Part shown: in pieces, positions 52,886 through 61,476 of the stretch
Layout of the letters: each line of letters starts with the position of its first letter
How positions within the stretch are numbered: the stretch's first letter is position 1
Assembly: GCA_024279425.1 (NCBI GenBank)
Contig: JAJRRO010000051.1
Location: forward strand, 1 to 64,000
Length of the DNA stretch: 64,000 bases
Direction of reading: 5' to 3'
From: Bacteroidota bacterium
GTDB taxonomy: Bacteria > Bacteroidota > Bacteroidia > Flavobacteriales > Flavobacteriaceae
Translations under genes and position numbers: made by a program
The notes under the pieces: model-generated
Told to the model about the DNA's origin: nothing
The model's database searches: none
What the model saw: the letters and a program-made list of their open reading frames with translations, nothing else

Positions 52886-54019
52886 CTACTCGGTCTTCCT
52901 TCTTTGAACTTCAATCGTATCGAACTCCTTACCGTCAATATCGATTACATGCAAAACTGCATTGTCCTTATTCACCTCAACGTTGACGAAGTGCTCTATT
53001 TTCCTGGAGTTAACTGTTTCTGGCTGTATGGCATCAATATCATATAAAGGGGCACCAGCACCAGCCGCGGTAATAAAGTGTGTTCCTTTATCCAAAGCAT
53101 GGTGGTAGTGGTGATCATGGCCGTTTAGAAAGACCTGCACACCATGTCGCTCAAAAATATCACCCCAGAATTTACGGGCCGCCTTTGATTCTTCAACACG
53201 ACTTTTCTTTACACTATATAGTGGAAGGTGTTGAAATACAAAAACGAATCCGGCTTCTTTGTGCAGATTCAGTACCTTTTCAAACCATTCTTTTTGGGTA
53301 TTGAGATACTCGATTCCCGAATCGTGCCAGAACTGATCTTCCGCACCATCCGTGGTATACGCTGGAACCGTTGCCCGCAACCCTTCACTGTCTAGCACCA
53401 CGAACAGAGCATCGCCTACCGTAAAGTAATAGTAACGCTCATTATTCGGCAAATCAAAGAAATCGTAATAATAAGGTGAGTCCTTTTCATGATTCCCCAA
53501 TACCGGATAGTAGGGTGTATTTCTCATGAAATCATGGTTGACCTCAAAAAAGGATTCCCAATCGCTCATTGATCTACCATTGGCAACCAAATCCCCTGAA
53601 TTAACAATAAACCTGGGGTTCTTTTTCATAACCTGATTTATTATTTTTTTATGGATATCATGTCGGTTTCGCGTATCACCAATCGCAACAAAATTAAAAG
53701 GAACAATACTATCAGGAAAAGTAGTCAGTGTCCCCTTGCCTTCATTGGTCCCATCATTAAGCACATCATAGCTATACTTTGTGTCCGGCTTCAAATTTGC
53801 CAAATGTATTTTATGTTGTTTGTATTTTCGGATCGTATCCGTTTTTCCCTCGGGATCACTAATCGTTAATTCTGCATCGAAGGTAGACCAACATACAGTG
53901 GCATCCTTGGTGGTCATTTGCTGTATATAAGGACCAAATGCAATTTTTGTGTCCTCCTGTGCCTGTACTTGGATAAGGAAAAAGGAGAAAATGAAAAGAA
54001 TCTTTACCGCTTTTTTCAT
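52886..54019 (-). CDS. secreted purple-acid-phosphatase-like metallophosphoesterase
   Basis: The 377-residue protein has a signal peptide (ILFIFSFFLIQVQAQE), a short FN3-like domain (YIQQMTTKDATVCWSTF, YSYDVLNDG) and a calcineurin-type core: VAIGDTRNRHD, IVNSGDLVANG, PVLGNHEKDS, VFQHLPLYS and FLNGHDHHYHHA. It is compact compared with its downstream neighbour, from which it differs by lacking the jelly-roll region. The two genes are on one strand with 45 bases between, so they are likely cotranscribed. It is divergent from the kinase-fucose isomerase genes. Confidence 0.9.
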   Translation of the reverse strand: MKKAVKILFIFSFFLIQVQAQEDTKIAFGPYIQQMTTKDATVCWSTFDAELTISDPEGKTDTIRKYKQHKIHLANLKPDTKYSYDVLNDGTNEGKGTLTTFPDSIVPFNFVAIGDTRNRHDIHKKIINQVMKKNPRFIVNSGDLVANGRSMSDWESFFEVNHDFMRNTPYYPVLGNHEKDSPYYYDFFDLPNNERYYYFTVGDALFVVLDSEGLRATVPAYTTDGAEDQFWHDSGIEYLNTQKEWFEKVLNLHKEAGFVFVFQHLPLYSVKKSRVEESKAARKFWGDIFERHGVQVFLNGHDHHYHHALDKGTHFITAAGAGAPLYDIDAIQPETVNSRKIEHFVNVEVNKDNAVLHVIDIDGKEFDTIEVQRRKTE

Positions 54020-54158
54020 TTGAATATAGTTTTGATAAATGGTTAATTTAAGTAGAAATTAGAAAGAAAAATATACGAAAACGGATGCTAACAAATATAA
54101 TTCCTTTCAACACTAAGTTATTAAGATATTTTATTCAAAACACATATTATCTTACCCT

Positions 54159-54186
54159 TTGATTTATTTATTTAAAGCTAGTTTTG
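54159..54186 (+). promoter_or_regulatory. flavobacterial promoter upstream of the kinase gene
   Basis: TTG (54159-54161) is followed by exactly 17 bases and TAGTTTTG (54179-54186), matching the Bacteroidota sigma consensus TTG-N17-23-TAnnTTTG. Transcription would begin near 54191-54194, giving a leader of about 55 bases to the ATG at 54249. It is the best promoter match in the window and would drive the kinase and fucI genes. Confidence 0.65.
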
Positions 54187-54248
54187 TTATATAAGTTAAA
54201 ATTCCAATACTTCTGTGTTTTTTGAAAATACATTAAATCTTAGGGCAA

Positions 54249-55919
54249 ATGGTGCAAAATAAAATAGTATTAGGAATAGACTTTGGCTCAACAACAGTCA
54301 GGATACTTTCCATGGAATTAAAAACGGGAAAGGTATTGAACGCTATTGAACAAGCATACGAGCTAGGTGAGAATGGTGTATTTCTTTCAAGTTCAGATAA
54401 CCTTTTGGCGCGGCAAGATGCTGCTGACTACGTAGGTTCAATGAGAAAGGCCCTGGAAAAGTCCAAAATCGAAAATGCAGCTCAGGGCATTCAAATGTCC
54501 GCCGTTTCTGGAATAGGAATAGATGCCACCGGATCTACCCCATTGCCGGTAACTAAGGATGTGATTCCGTTATCGTCCGTTGATAAATTCTCGAAGAACC
54601 TAAATGCCTATGCTTGGATGTGGAAGGATCATACCTCACATAGCGAGGCCGATTATATTACCAAGACAAGTGCTGAGAAAAGGCCCCATTATTTGGATAA
54701 AATCGGTGGTGCTTATTCCTCGGAATGGTTTTGGGCAAAAATCCTGCATTGTAAAAATGTGGATAAAGAAGTCTTTGATGCTGCATACACTTGGTTGGAA
54801 CTTAGTGATTACATTCCTGCTGTATTAGCGGGCATAACCGATGCAGATCAGGTAAAACGGAATGTTTGTGCGGCTGGCCATAAAGGCCTGTACAATGATA
54901 CGTGGAATGGGTTTCCCGATCGCGAATTTATCGAAGCTTTGGATCCAGACCTTTTAAGGGTTCTAAACACCCTGCCAAAAACAGTATTTTCTATAGAACA
55001 TAACAGCGGAACGTTGTCAAAACAATGGGCCGATGACTTTGGGATGCCAGAAGGAACTCCTATAGTTATGGGAATTTTGGACGCACATGCCGGGGCTGTT
55101 GGTTCGGGAATAAAAGAAGGTAGTCTGGTAAAGATTATTGGAACCTCGACATGTGATCTTGTTTTGGGAAATCTGCATTCAGGAAATTCAAATATCGAAG
55201 GTGTTGCGAGCGTCGCAACGGAATCGGTTCTGCCTAACTATTATGGCATAGAAGCTGGCCAAAGCGCTGTTGGGGATACCTTGGATTGGTATATCACCAA
55301 CGTACTCAAGAACAGCAAATCACATAGCGAACTGACAGAGGAAGCACAAAAATTAAAAGTAGGTTCGAGCGGATTGATTGCTTTGGACTGGAACAATGGC
55401 AATCGATGTATTTTGTCCGATGCGATGCTCTCAGGTTTGCTTGTGGGACAAAGTCTTCAGACAAAGGATTTTGAAATTTACAGGGCCTTAATAGAAGGTA
55501 CCGCTTTTGGTGCAAGGACCATAATCGAAGACATGGAACGACAGGGGGTGGTAATCAATGAGATTGTCAACTGTGGTGGAATTACCCATAAGAATCCCTT
55601 GTTCATGCAAATCTATGCGGACATTATCAACAAACCCATGAAAATAGCGGCCATAGACGAAACGGTTGCCCTCGGGGCCGCATTAATGGGTGCCCATGCC
55701 GCTTATATGGATGAAGGTAAAAAGGTTTCATACAATTCATTACAAGAAAGAAGCTGTGAAGTTTTGGATAAGGTATACTACCCAAATCCCGAAAATGTCA
55801 AAACCTATACTAAACTGTACACCCTTTATAAAAAATTACATGATGCTTTTGGTGTAAAAGGTACCCAAATAGAAATGTATCCTATCATGAAAGATTTGAT
55901 TCGGATAAAAGGCAATTAA
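54249..55919 (+). CDS. FGGY family kinase, ribulokinase (AraB)-like
   Basis: The 556-residue protein starts VLGIDFGSTTVRILSME, the phosphate-1 loop of FGGY kinases, then GIGIDATGSTPLPV, WMWKDHTSHSEA, GILDAHAGAVGSG, KIIGTSTCDLVL and VNCGGITHKNPLFMQIYAD. Length and the WKDHT motif are those of ribulokinase AraB, not of FucK (about 470-480). Because L-fucose isomerase is the next intact gene, the substrate may be L-fuculose or D-ribulose. No matching aldolase was found in the window. Transcription is from a good promoter 63-90 bases upstream. Confidence 0.85.
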   Translation: MVQNKIVLGIDFGSTTVRILSMELKTGKVLNAIEQAYELGENGVFLSSSDNLLARQDAADYVGSMRKALEKSKIENAAQGIQMSAVSGIGIDATGSTPLPVTKDVIPLSSVDKFSKNLNAYAWMWKDHTSHSEADYITKTSAEKRPHYLDKIGGAYSSEWFWAKILHCKNVDKEVFDAAYTWLELSDYIPAVLAGITDADQVKRNVCAAGHKGLYNDTWNGFPDREFIEALDPDLLRVLNTLPKTVFSIEHNSGTLSKQWADDFGMPEGTPIVMGILDAHAGAVGSGIKEGSLVKIIGTSTCDLVLGNLHSGNSNIEGVASVATESVLPNYYGIEAGQSAVGDTLDWYITNVLKNSKSHSELTEEAQKLKVGSSGLIALDWNNGNRCILSDAMLSGLLVGQSLQTKDFEIYRALIEGTAFGARTIIEDMERQGVVINEIVNCGGITHKNPLFMQIYADIINKPMKIAAIDETVALGAALMGAHAAYMDEGKKVSYNSLQERSCEVLDKVYYPNPENVKTYTKLYTLYKKLHDAFGVKGTQIEMYPIMKDLIRIKGN

Positions 55920-55955
55920 TGGTGCAATGTGGGAATGATTGAATGCACCATTAAT
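55915..55955. repeat. 12-bp inverted repeat across the kinase stop codon
   Basis: ATTAATGGTGCA (55915-55926) and TGCACCATTAAT (55944-55955) are perfect inverted repeats around 17 bases. The left arm includes the kinase stop codon (TAA, 55917-55919), and the right arm ends 17 bases before the four-helix-bundle ATG. It can form a hairpin, but no T-run follows, so it is unlikely to be a simple terminator. Confidence 0.75.
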
Positions 55956-55972
55956 GTTTATAAATAAAAGAT

Positions 55973-56344
55973 ATGGCGGAAAAGGAAATGTTCATTCAAA
56001 ATATGAAAGAAAGAACAAAGAAATTTGCCGTTGATGTGATTTTGTTTTGCAATACGTTAAAAACCAATAAAGCCACCCCGGTTATAACCTACTAATTGAT
56101 TAAATCGGCAACGTCAACCGGAGCGAATTATAGGGTAGCGTGTAGGGCAAGATCCAAAAAAGAATTTTTTAGCAAAATTTGTATTGTGGTTGAGGAAATT
56201 GATGAATCAGAATATTGGTTGGAGGTAATTAAGGAGGTTGATCTACACAAGGAAAACAAGGTGTTGGAAGAATTACTCATCGAATCAAATGAATTAACCA
56301 AAATCATGTCAAAAGCGAAAAATTCGACCTATAATAGCAAATAG
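55973..56344 (+). pseudogene. four-helix-bundle (S23-type) protein gene with in-frame TAA
   Basis: A single frame from the ATG at 55973 to the stop at 56342-56344 encodes a 123-residue S23/four-helix-bundle protein, with an in-frame TAA at codon 41 (56093-56095). The residues around it, VITY-stop-LIKSATSTGANYRVACRARSK, show that the stop replaces what is almost certainly CAA for Gln in the family (TYQLIKSATS-type). The second part (SATSTGANYRVACRA, FFSKICIVVEEIDESEYWLEV) is highly typical. Family members are known from rRNA intervening sequences and as free genes with unknown function. Loss by a C-to-T change is likely. Confidence 0.85.
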
Positions 56345-56352
56345 GACATAAT

Positions 56353-56414
56353 ATCATTCACATTAAATCATTCACACAGTATATCATTCATACAGTAAAT
56401 CACTCAAGCATTAA
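56353..56414 (+). repeat. short degenerate tandem repeat upstream of fucI
   Basis: Four tandem copies of a 14-16 base unit are visible: ATCATTCACATTAA, ATCATTCACACAGTAT, ATCATTCATACAGTAA and ATCACTCAAGCATTAA. They end 18 bases before the fucI ATG, so they form its leader and could affect translation or bind a protein. The units are too few, short and unspaced for CRISPR. Confidence 0.7.
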
Positions 56415-56431
56415 ATAAAACATATCAAAAA

Positions 56432-58219
56432 ATGAGCAATAGATTAATAGGTAGATTACCCAAAGTAGGAATTAGGCCCGTAATTGATGGACGGGAAAGA
56501 GGTGTACGGGAATCTCTTGAAGAGCAATGTATGGTCATGGCAAGAAATGCCGCCAAACTTATTGAAGATAACCTTAGATTTCCCAGTGGTGAAAAAGTAG
56601 CATGTGTTATTGCCGACACTAATATTGGTGGTGTTGCCGAAGCTGCACTATGTGCTGATAAATTTGAAAGGGAGGGAGTTACAGTCTCCTTGACCGTTAC
56701 ACCCGCCTGGTGTTATGGTACCGAAGTCATGGATGCCGACCCCAATACCATAAAGGCCATTTGGGGTTTTAATGGAACCGAACGCCCCGGGGCCGTTTAT
56801 CTTGCGGCTGCATTGGCAGGCTATGGACAAAAGGGATTACCCACTTTTAGTATTTATGGTCGGGAGGTTCAAGATACAGGAGACACCGAAATTCATGAGG
56901 ACGTAAAGGAAAAAATTCTTCGTTTTGTTAAGGCCGGCTTGGCCGTTGCCCAAATGAAAGGAAAATCATATCTGTCTTTGGGCTATTCTTCTATGGGGAT
57001 TGTTGGTTCTATGGTCGATCAAAATTTCTTTCACGATTATCTCGGTATGCGCACAGAATTTGTTGATCAAATCGAAATTACGCGTAGACTTGAAGAAGAA
57101 ATCTATGATAGGGACGAATATAAAAAAGCGTTGCAATGGACACTTGAAAATTGTAAAGAAGGAAAAGATTACAATATAGATGCACTAAAAGGAGATAAAA
57201 AAAGAAAAGATTGGGAATGGGAGACCGTTGTGAAGATGACCTTGATCATGAGGGATCTTATGGTCGGCAATCCCAAATTAAAGGAAATGGGTTATGGGGA
57301 GGAAGCTTTTGGAAGGAATGCGATTGCTGCAGGTTTTCAAGGCCAACGTCAATGGACAGACCATATGCCCAATGGAGATTTCCCCGAAGCCATTTTAAAT
57401 TCCTCTTTTGACTGGAACGGCGTACGACAAGCCTATATGATGGCCACTGAAAATGATAGTTTGAATGGTGTATCCATGCTTTTTGGCCACCTGCTGACCA
57501 ATACTGCCCAAATCTTCTCCGATGTTCGAACGTATTGGAGTCCCGCATCCGTGAAAAGAGTTACTGGAAAGGAACTAAAAGGGAAAGCGAAAGACGGAAT
57601 CATACATTTGATCAATTCGGGATCCACCACTTTGGATGCTACGGCCCAACAGCGAAATGAGGGGGGTGAACCTGCCATGAAACCCTACTGGGAAATAACG
57701 GATGAAGAAGCCCAAAAATGCTTGGATGCCACCAAATGGCCACAAGCTGTAAAGGAATATTTTAGAGGTGGAGGCTATTCTTCCCAATTTAAAACCGACG
57801 GGGAAATGCCTGTGACCATGTGCCGAATTAATTTGGTCAAAGGTATTGGACCCGTTTTACAGATTTCCGAAGGATGGACAGTAGTTCTAGAGGATGAAGT
57901 TCATGAAATACTTGATGAAAGAACCAACCCAACATGGCCCACTACTTGGTTTGCACCAATAACAACGGGCAAGGGCGCATTTAAGGATGTGTATACCGTA
58001 ATGGCCAATTGGGGTGCCAATCATGGAGCGATAAGCTACGGCCATATTGGAGCTGATTTGATTTCCTTGGCCGCTATGCTTAGAATACCTGTGAACATGC
58101 ATAACGTGGATGAACAGGATGTTTTTAGACCTGCTTTATGGACATCGTTTGGCACGGACAAGGAAGGGCAGGATTACAGGGCATGTGAAGCCTATGGCCC
58201 ACTATATGGGATAAAATAA
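56432..58219 (+). CDS. fucI: L-fucose isomerase
   Basis: The 595-residue protein matches the length and sequence of FucI throughout: [15 protein letters not shown] at the start, [40 protein letters not shown] (metal Glu340), [10 protein letters not shown] (metal Asp364) and [13 protein letters not shown] (metal His near 531). These correspond to E337, D361 and H528 of E. coli FucI. The enzyme interconverts L-fucose and L-fuculose (and D-arabinose/D-ribulose) with manganese in the cytoplasm. It lies downstream of the AraB-type kinase and ends at a strong terminator. Confidence 0.97.
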   Translation: MSNRLIGRLPKVGIRPVIDGRERGVRESLEEQCMVMARNAAKLIEDNLRFPSGEKVACVIADTNIGGVAEAALCADKFEREGVTVSLTVTPAWCYGTEVMDADPNTIKAIWGFNGTERPGAVYLAAALAGYGQKGLPTFSIYGREVQDTGDTEIHEDVKEKILRFVKAGLAVAQMKGKSYLSLGYSSMGIVGSMVDQNFFHDYLGMRTEFVDQIEITRRLEEEIYDRDEYKKALQWTLENCKEGKDYNIDALKGDKKRKDWEWETVVKMTLIMRDLMVGNPKLKEMGYGEEAFGRNAIAAGFQGQRQWTDHMPNGDFPEAILNSSFDWNGVRQAYMMATENDSLNGVSMLFGHLLTNTAQIFSDVRTYWSPASVKRVTGKELKGKAKDGIIHLINSGSTTLDATAQQRNEGGEPAMKPYWEITDEEAQKCLDATKWPQAVKEYFRGGGYSSQFKTDGEMPVTMCRINLVKGIGPVLQISEGWTVVLEDEVHEILDERTNPTWPTTWFAPITTGKGAFKDVYTVMANWGANHGAISYGHIGADLISLAAMLRIPVNMHNVDEQDVFRPALWTSFGTDKEGQDYRACEAYGPLYGIK

Positions 58220-58239
58220 CGCTTTCCCAGAAATATAAT

Positions 58240-58275
58240 AAAAAGGAGATTTCTACAGTTGAAGTCTCCTTTTTT
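58240..58275 (+). terminator. rho-independent terminator of the fucI transcript
   Basis: AAAAAGGAGATTTC pairs with GAAGTCTCCTTTTT around a short loop (one G-U pair), and six T follow CTCC. It begins 21 bases after the fucI stop. Confidence 0.85.
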
Positions 58276-58340
58276 ATGCCCTTAATTCACTTTAAAACTT
58301 AGGGTATATTTGAATTTAGGACTACACCCTAGAAAGAAAT

Positions 58341-58937
58341 TTATTTACTCAAATCTTTGTAGAACAAATCTTTAGCTTCGATGGTCATTCCTGCGTTGTG
58401 GCATTGAATGGCAAAAAAACCTTTCTTGTATTCCTTATCCTCGTAGCTCATTACAAGCTCGTTATTCACCCAAATATTGATTTTAGGTCCTACGGCCTTT
58501 ACCCGCATTTTAAACCACTGATCGTCCTTTGTGATTAATTTGCTGGCTCTACCTGTTGGTGCGCCTGGTTTCCATAACCATCCGGTATGTGCGTCTTGAT
58601 TGTGGCATATCTGGGCTTCATACCCTCTTGGATAACTATTTGGGTTATCTTCCGGCGGATTACTTCGAAAGTATAGCCCACTGTTACTTCCACCACCTTG
58701 ATCACTCACCCTAAAGGTGCCTTTTACCTCAAGGTCCGTCAATTCTGGAGAAGCATAAATATGACCATTTTTACCTTTACCAATCAAAACTCCATCGTCA
58801 ACCTTCCATTTGGCTTTTCCACGAACGGTCCAACCCTTAAGGTCTTTTCCATTGAACATCGATTTCCATTCACATTCTTGACTAAAAGTAAGAAGGGGAA
58901 GAAAAAGGATAAACACTATTATTAATTGCTTTTTCAT
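58341..58937 (-). CDS. DUF1080 (3-keto-disaccharide hydrolase) secreted protein
   Basis: The 198-residue protein has a signal peptide (LIIVFILFLPLLTFSQE) and the DUF1080 jelly-roll: WKSMFNGKDLKGWTVRGKAKW, GLYFRSNPPEDNP, GYEAQICHNQD and FFAIQCHNAGMTIEAKDLFYKDL. Family members hydrolyse or hydrate 3-keto-glycosides produced by Gfo/Idh-type oxidation; a B. thetaiotaomicron homologue functions with Gfo/Idh and AP-endonuclease-2-type enzymes. Such partner genes lie at 5-11 kb in this window. It is convergent to fucI. Confidence 0.9.
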   Translation of the reverse strand: MKKQLIIVFILFLPLLTFSQECEWKSMFNGKDLKGWTVRGKAKWKVDDGVLIGKGKNGHIYASPELTDLEVKGTFRVSDQGGGSNSGLYFRSNPPEDNPNSYPRGYEAQICHNQDAHTGWLWKPGAPTGRASKLITKDDQWFKMRVKAVGPKINIWVNNELVMSYEDKEYKKGFFAIQCHNAGMTIEAKDLFYKDLSK

Positions 58938-59004
58938 ATTTCTCAGTGTTAGGTTATATTATGTATTAAGATTTAAACTAAAGTTCCAATTCTTTTAATG
59001 ATGC

Positions 59005-59862
59005 TTAATCATGAAGGCCCTTATGCCTCAACAATTGCAATAACATTTCCGGCTCGTCTGTCTGAATCATGTTGGCCCCATATTTCAGTAATTCGGCCAA
59101 GGTCCTTTCCCCTTGTCCGTATCGTATTCGACCATCTGCCTCTCCCAAAGTGTTAATCCAAATCCGTGCATTATTTTTTTTGAGCATAGCAGTCAATTCC
59201 TTGGTATAAAAACTGGGGTCAATGTGCACAACAGGCGGAGAAAACCGAACCAGGGCAGAATCGGCCATATGTTGTGAGTACGCCCTCGGCATTATTTGGG
59301 CCGAAGGATCTATTTCCTTGATTCGATCCAATTGGTCATAATCATTGTCAAAATAAAATACATCCAGGGTCGTACCTGTCTTTTTCACCATCTCCACTAT
59401 ACCCCTATAATTGTCCGTTTTAATATCGAGGTCCACCATGATTTTCCCTTTGGCCACTTTCAAGAATGCTTCAAACGTTGGGACAGATTCTTTACTTATT
59501 CTACCATAAGGTGCCCTCAATCGATACGACTTTATTTCGGCCAAAGTCAAATCGGCAACTTTTCCCTTCCCTGTCGTGGTACGGTCGATGGTTCCATCAT
59601 GCATTAAGATAAGATGACCGTCCTTGGTAGTCCGTACATCTACCTCAATAATATCCACACCAAGTGTAATGGCTTGTTTTGTTGATGCTATGGAGTTTTC
59701 AAAATTGCCCATATGGGCTCCCCGATGTGCCGCGACCAAAACGGTATTGGAGGCTGCATTATGAAATTCGTTAAAAGTCCTTGTGATATCCGTAGGGGGC
59801 CTTGTACTCGAACAAGACAGGAAAAGGCATGCCAATAAAAGGCTTGTATGCTTATATTTCAT
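59005..59862 (-). CDS. glycerophosphodiester phosphodiesterase family lipoprotein (copy 2)
   Basis: The 285-residue protein has a lipobox (LLLACLFLSCSSTRPPT) and the GDPD core VAAHRGAHMGNFENSIAS (His, Glu), IIEVDVRTTKDGHLILMHDGTIDRTT and NMIQTDEPEMLLQLL. It is a more regular GDPD than copy 1 at 18.2-19.0 kb. It lies 67 bases from the DUF1080 gene on the same strand, probably in one transcript. Its exported location suggests phosphodiesters of environmental lipids or teichoic-acid-like polymers as targets. Confidence 0.92.
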   Translation of the reverse strand: MKYKHTSLLLACLFLSCSSTRPPTDITRTFNEFHNAASNTVLVAAHRGAHMGNFENSIASTKQAITLGVDIIEVDVRTTKDGHLILMHDGTIDRTTTGKGKVADLTLAEIKSYRLRAPYGRISKESVPTFEAFLKVAKGKIMVDLDIKTDNYRGIVEMVKKTGTTLDVFYFDNDYDQLDRIKEIDPSAQIMPRAYSQHMADSALVRFSPPVVHIDPSFYTKELTAMLKKNNARIWINTLGEADGRIRYGQGERTLAELLKYGANMIQTDEPEMLLQLLRHKGLHD

Positions 59863-60024
59863 GATATTTCAATTAAGGTTTAAAAGTAAACCTTCAAAAG
59901 TGGATCGAATTCAAATTTTTTAACCAATTCACATTAAATCTTAGCCTTTCATTTAGTTTGATTATTATAAGTTTGTGAGGTTAGTCCATATTCTGTAAGA
60001 AGAGCACTCGCCATATCCTGATTT

Positions 60025-60058
60025 CCGCTAAAAATAACACAGGGTTATTTGATGGCGG
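60025..60058. promoter_or_regulatory. hairpin upstream of the HupE/UreJ gene
   Basis: CCGC...GCGG brackets AAATAAC-ACAGG-GTTATTT, together forming an interrupted hairpin 41 bases before the HupE/UreJ ATG. It may be a leader element; the start upstream also contains TAAGTTTG (near 59968-59975), which matches the -7 consensus but lacks a well-placed TTG. Confidence 0.35.
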
Positions 60059-60098
60059 ATGAGATACATTTCAATATGAAACAGTCAAACCAAAAGCA

Positions 60099-60788
60099 AT
60101 GCACCTAAAAAAAATAGTAACGCCCTTTGTTTTTCTACTGTTATGTCTTGTTTCGGCAACAGCATATGGCCATGGCGTGGATGATGAAACACAATCCTTT
60201 TTAATGGGAAATAAGGGAGTGGCCTTTGGACCATTTCTCTACATTGGGGCAAAACATATGATTACAGGCTATGACCATCTGTTATTTCTGGTCGGTGTGA
60301 TTTTCTTTCTATACCGTACCCGGGAAATAGTGTTGTATGTGAGTTTCTTCACCATTGGCCACAGTGCAACCTTACTGTTTGGTATAATGGCAGATATTAA
60401 TGTAAATGCCTATTTAATCGATGCCATTATTGCCCTTTCTATTGTATATAAAGGCTTTGACAATCTTGGTGGCTTTGTCCGTTTTTTTGGAAAGCAACCC
60501 AACACCAAGGCCGCCGTATTGATTTTTGGTCTATTTCATGGTTTTGGTCTGGCCACAAAATTGCAAGAATTCAAGTTCGACAAAGAAGGTCTTTTTACAA
60601 ATTTGCTCGGTTTCAACCTTGGGGTGGAAATCGGACAATTCTTGGCCCTGGGATTGGTCTTATTGGTCATTGGTGTTTGGAGAAGATATAACAGTTTTAT
60701 TAAATTTTCAAACCTGACCAATATGCTCCTTATGGCGGCAGGTTTCCTACTGCTGGGATTTCAATTAACCGGATATTTCACTAATTAA
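60099..60788 (+). CDS. HupE/UreJ family membrane protein
   Basis: The 229-residue protein has a signal-like N-terminus (FVFLLLCLVSATAYGHGVDD) and about six helices, with the family core GAKHMITGYDHLLFLVGVIFFLY, FTIGHSATLLFG and IFGLFHGFGLATKLQE. His residues in GYDH, GHSAT and FHGFG are the presumed metal path. HupE and UreJ proteins are nickel/cobalt permeases; this branch is of uncertain metal. It is 9 bases from a membrane-anchor protein with which it is probably cotranscribed. Confidence 0.88.
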   Translation: MHLKKIVTPFVFLLLCLVSATAYGHGVDDETQSFLMGNKGVAFGPFLYIGAKHMITGYDHLLFLVGVIFFLYRTREIVLYVSFFTIGHSATLLFGIMADINVNAYLIDAIIALSIVYKGFDNLGGFVRFFGKQPNTKAAVLIFGLFHGFGLATKLQEFKFDKEGLFTNLLGFNLGVEIGQFLALGLVLLVIGVWRRYNSFIKFSNLTNMLLMAAGFLLLGFQLTGYFTN

Positions 60789-60797
60789 AAAAATAGT

Positions 60798-61433
60798 ATG
60801 ACAACAAATAATCAGCCTGTAATGGGCAAAAAACAATTGCTGAAATCAGTCTTATCGGCTCTTGTAATCGGGGGTATTGTTTTGGTGACGGCAGTGTTGC
60901 CCGCCGAATACAATATAGACCCCCTGGGGACAGGAAAACTATTCGGATTTAGTAGATTGTATATGGAATCGAGCGCTGAGGCGGGCACTTCGGAAATAAA
61001 CCAGCTGAATTTCAAAAAACTGAAGTTGGAAGAAATTGGGTCTGGATCTGAAATACCCGTTCCTGTGCAGGTGTACGACCCACCACCGGCAGAGCAGTTT
61101 GCCGAACGAGAAGACAGCATTACGGTCATAGTCCCTGCGGAAAAGGGTATCGAGTATAAATTCAAATCCCTAAAGTATGGGAGTACAAAATATGAGTGGT
61201 CTACCAACGGAAGTATTTTGTACAGCGATTTACATGGAGAGATTATCATGGAAAATCCACCAGAAAAGGAGTTTTATGAAAGTTATACGGAAGCCTATTC
61301 CAACAATATGACAGGAACTTTGACCGCTCCTTTTGAAGGGAAACATGGGTGGTATTTTAGAAATAAGACTAAAGAAGACGTCGCCGTAGCCATTCGATTA
61401 AAGGGACAATACCAATTGTTTAACACGAAATAA
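60798..61433 (+). CDS. membrane-anchored extracytoplasmic protein paired with HupE/UreJ
   Basis: The 211-residue protein has one N-terminal helix (VLSALVIGGIVLVTAVLPAEYN) and a periplasmic beta-rich region (EKGIEYKFKSLKYGSTKYEWST, FEGKHGWYFRNKTKEDVAVAIR). It resembles the so-called transmembrane anchor protein often found directly after HupE/UreJ genes in aquatic bacteria. Function is unknown; a metal delivery role with the permease is an inference from the pairing. Confidence 0.65.
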   Translation: MTTNNQPVMGKKQLLKSVLSALVIGGIVLVTAVLPAEYNIDPLGTGKLFGFSRLYMESSAEAGTSEINQLNFKKLKLEEIGSGSEIPVPVQVYDPPPAEQFAEREDSITVIVPAEKGIEYKFKSLKYGSTKYEWSTNGSILYSDLHGEIIMENPPEKEFYESYTEAYSNNMTGTLTAPFEGKHGWYFRNKTKEDVAVAIRLKGQYQLFNTK

Positions 61434-61476
61434 GATATCTTAGGTTAGTACCAAGAGGTATGCAAATAAAATCAAT

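Noticed and set aside
54249-55919. L-fuculokinase FucK
   Set aside because: Length and internal motifs fit the longer AraB-type ribulokinases rather than FucK.
55973-56344. Avd-like accessory protein of a diversity-generating retroelement
   Set aside because: The four-helix-bundle fold is shared, but no reverse transcriptase, template repeat or variable repeat was seen.
56353-56414. Possible CRISPR array
   Set aside because: Units are 14-16 bases, contiguous and degenerate with no spacers and no cas genes.
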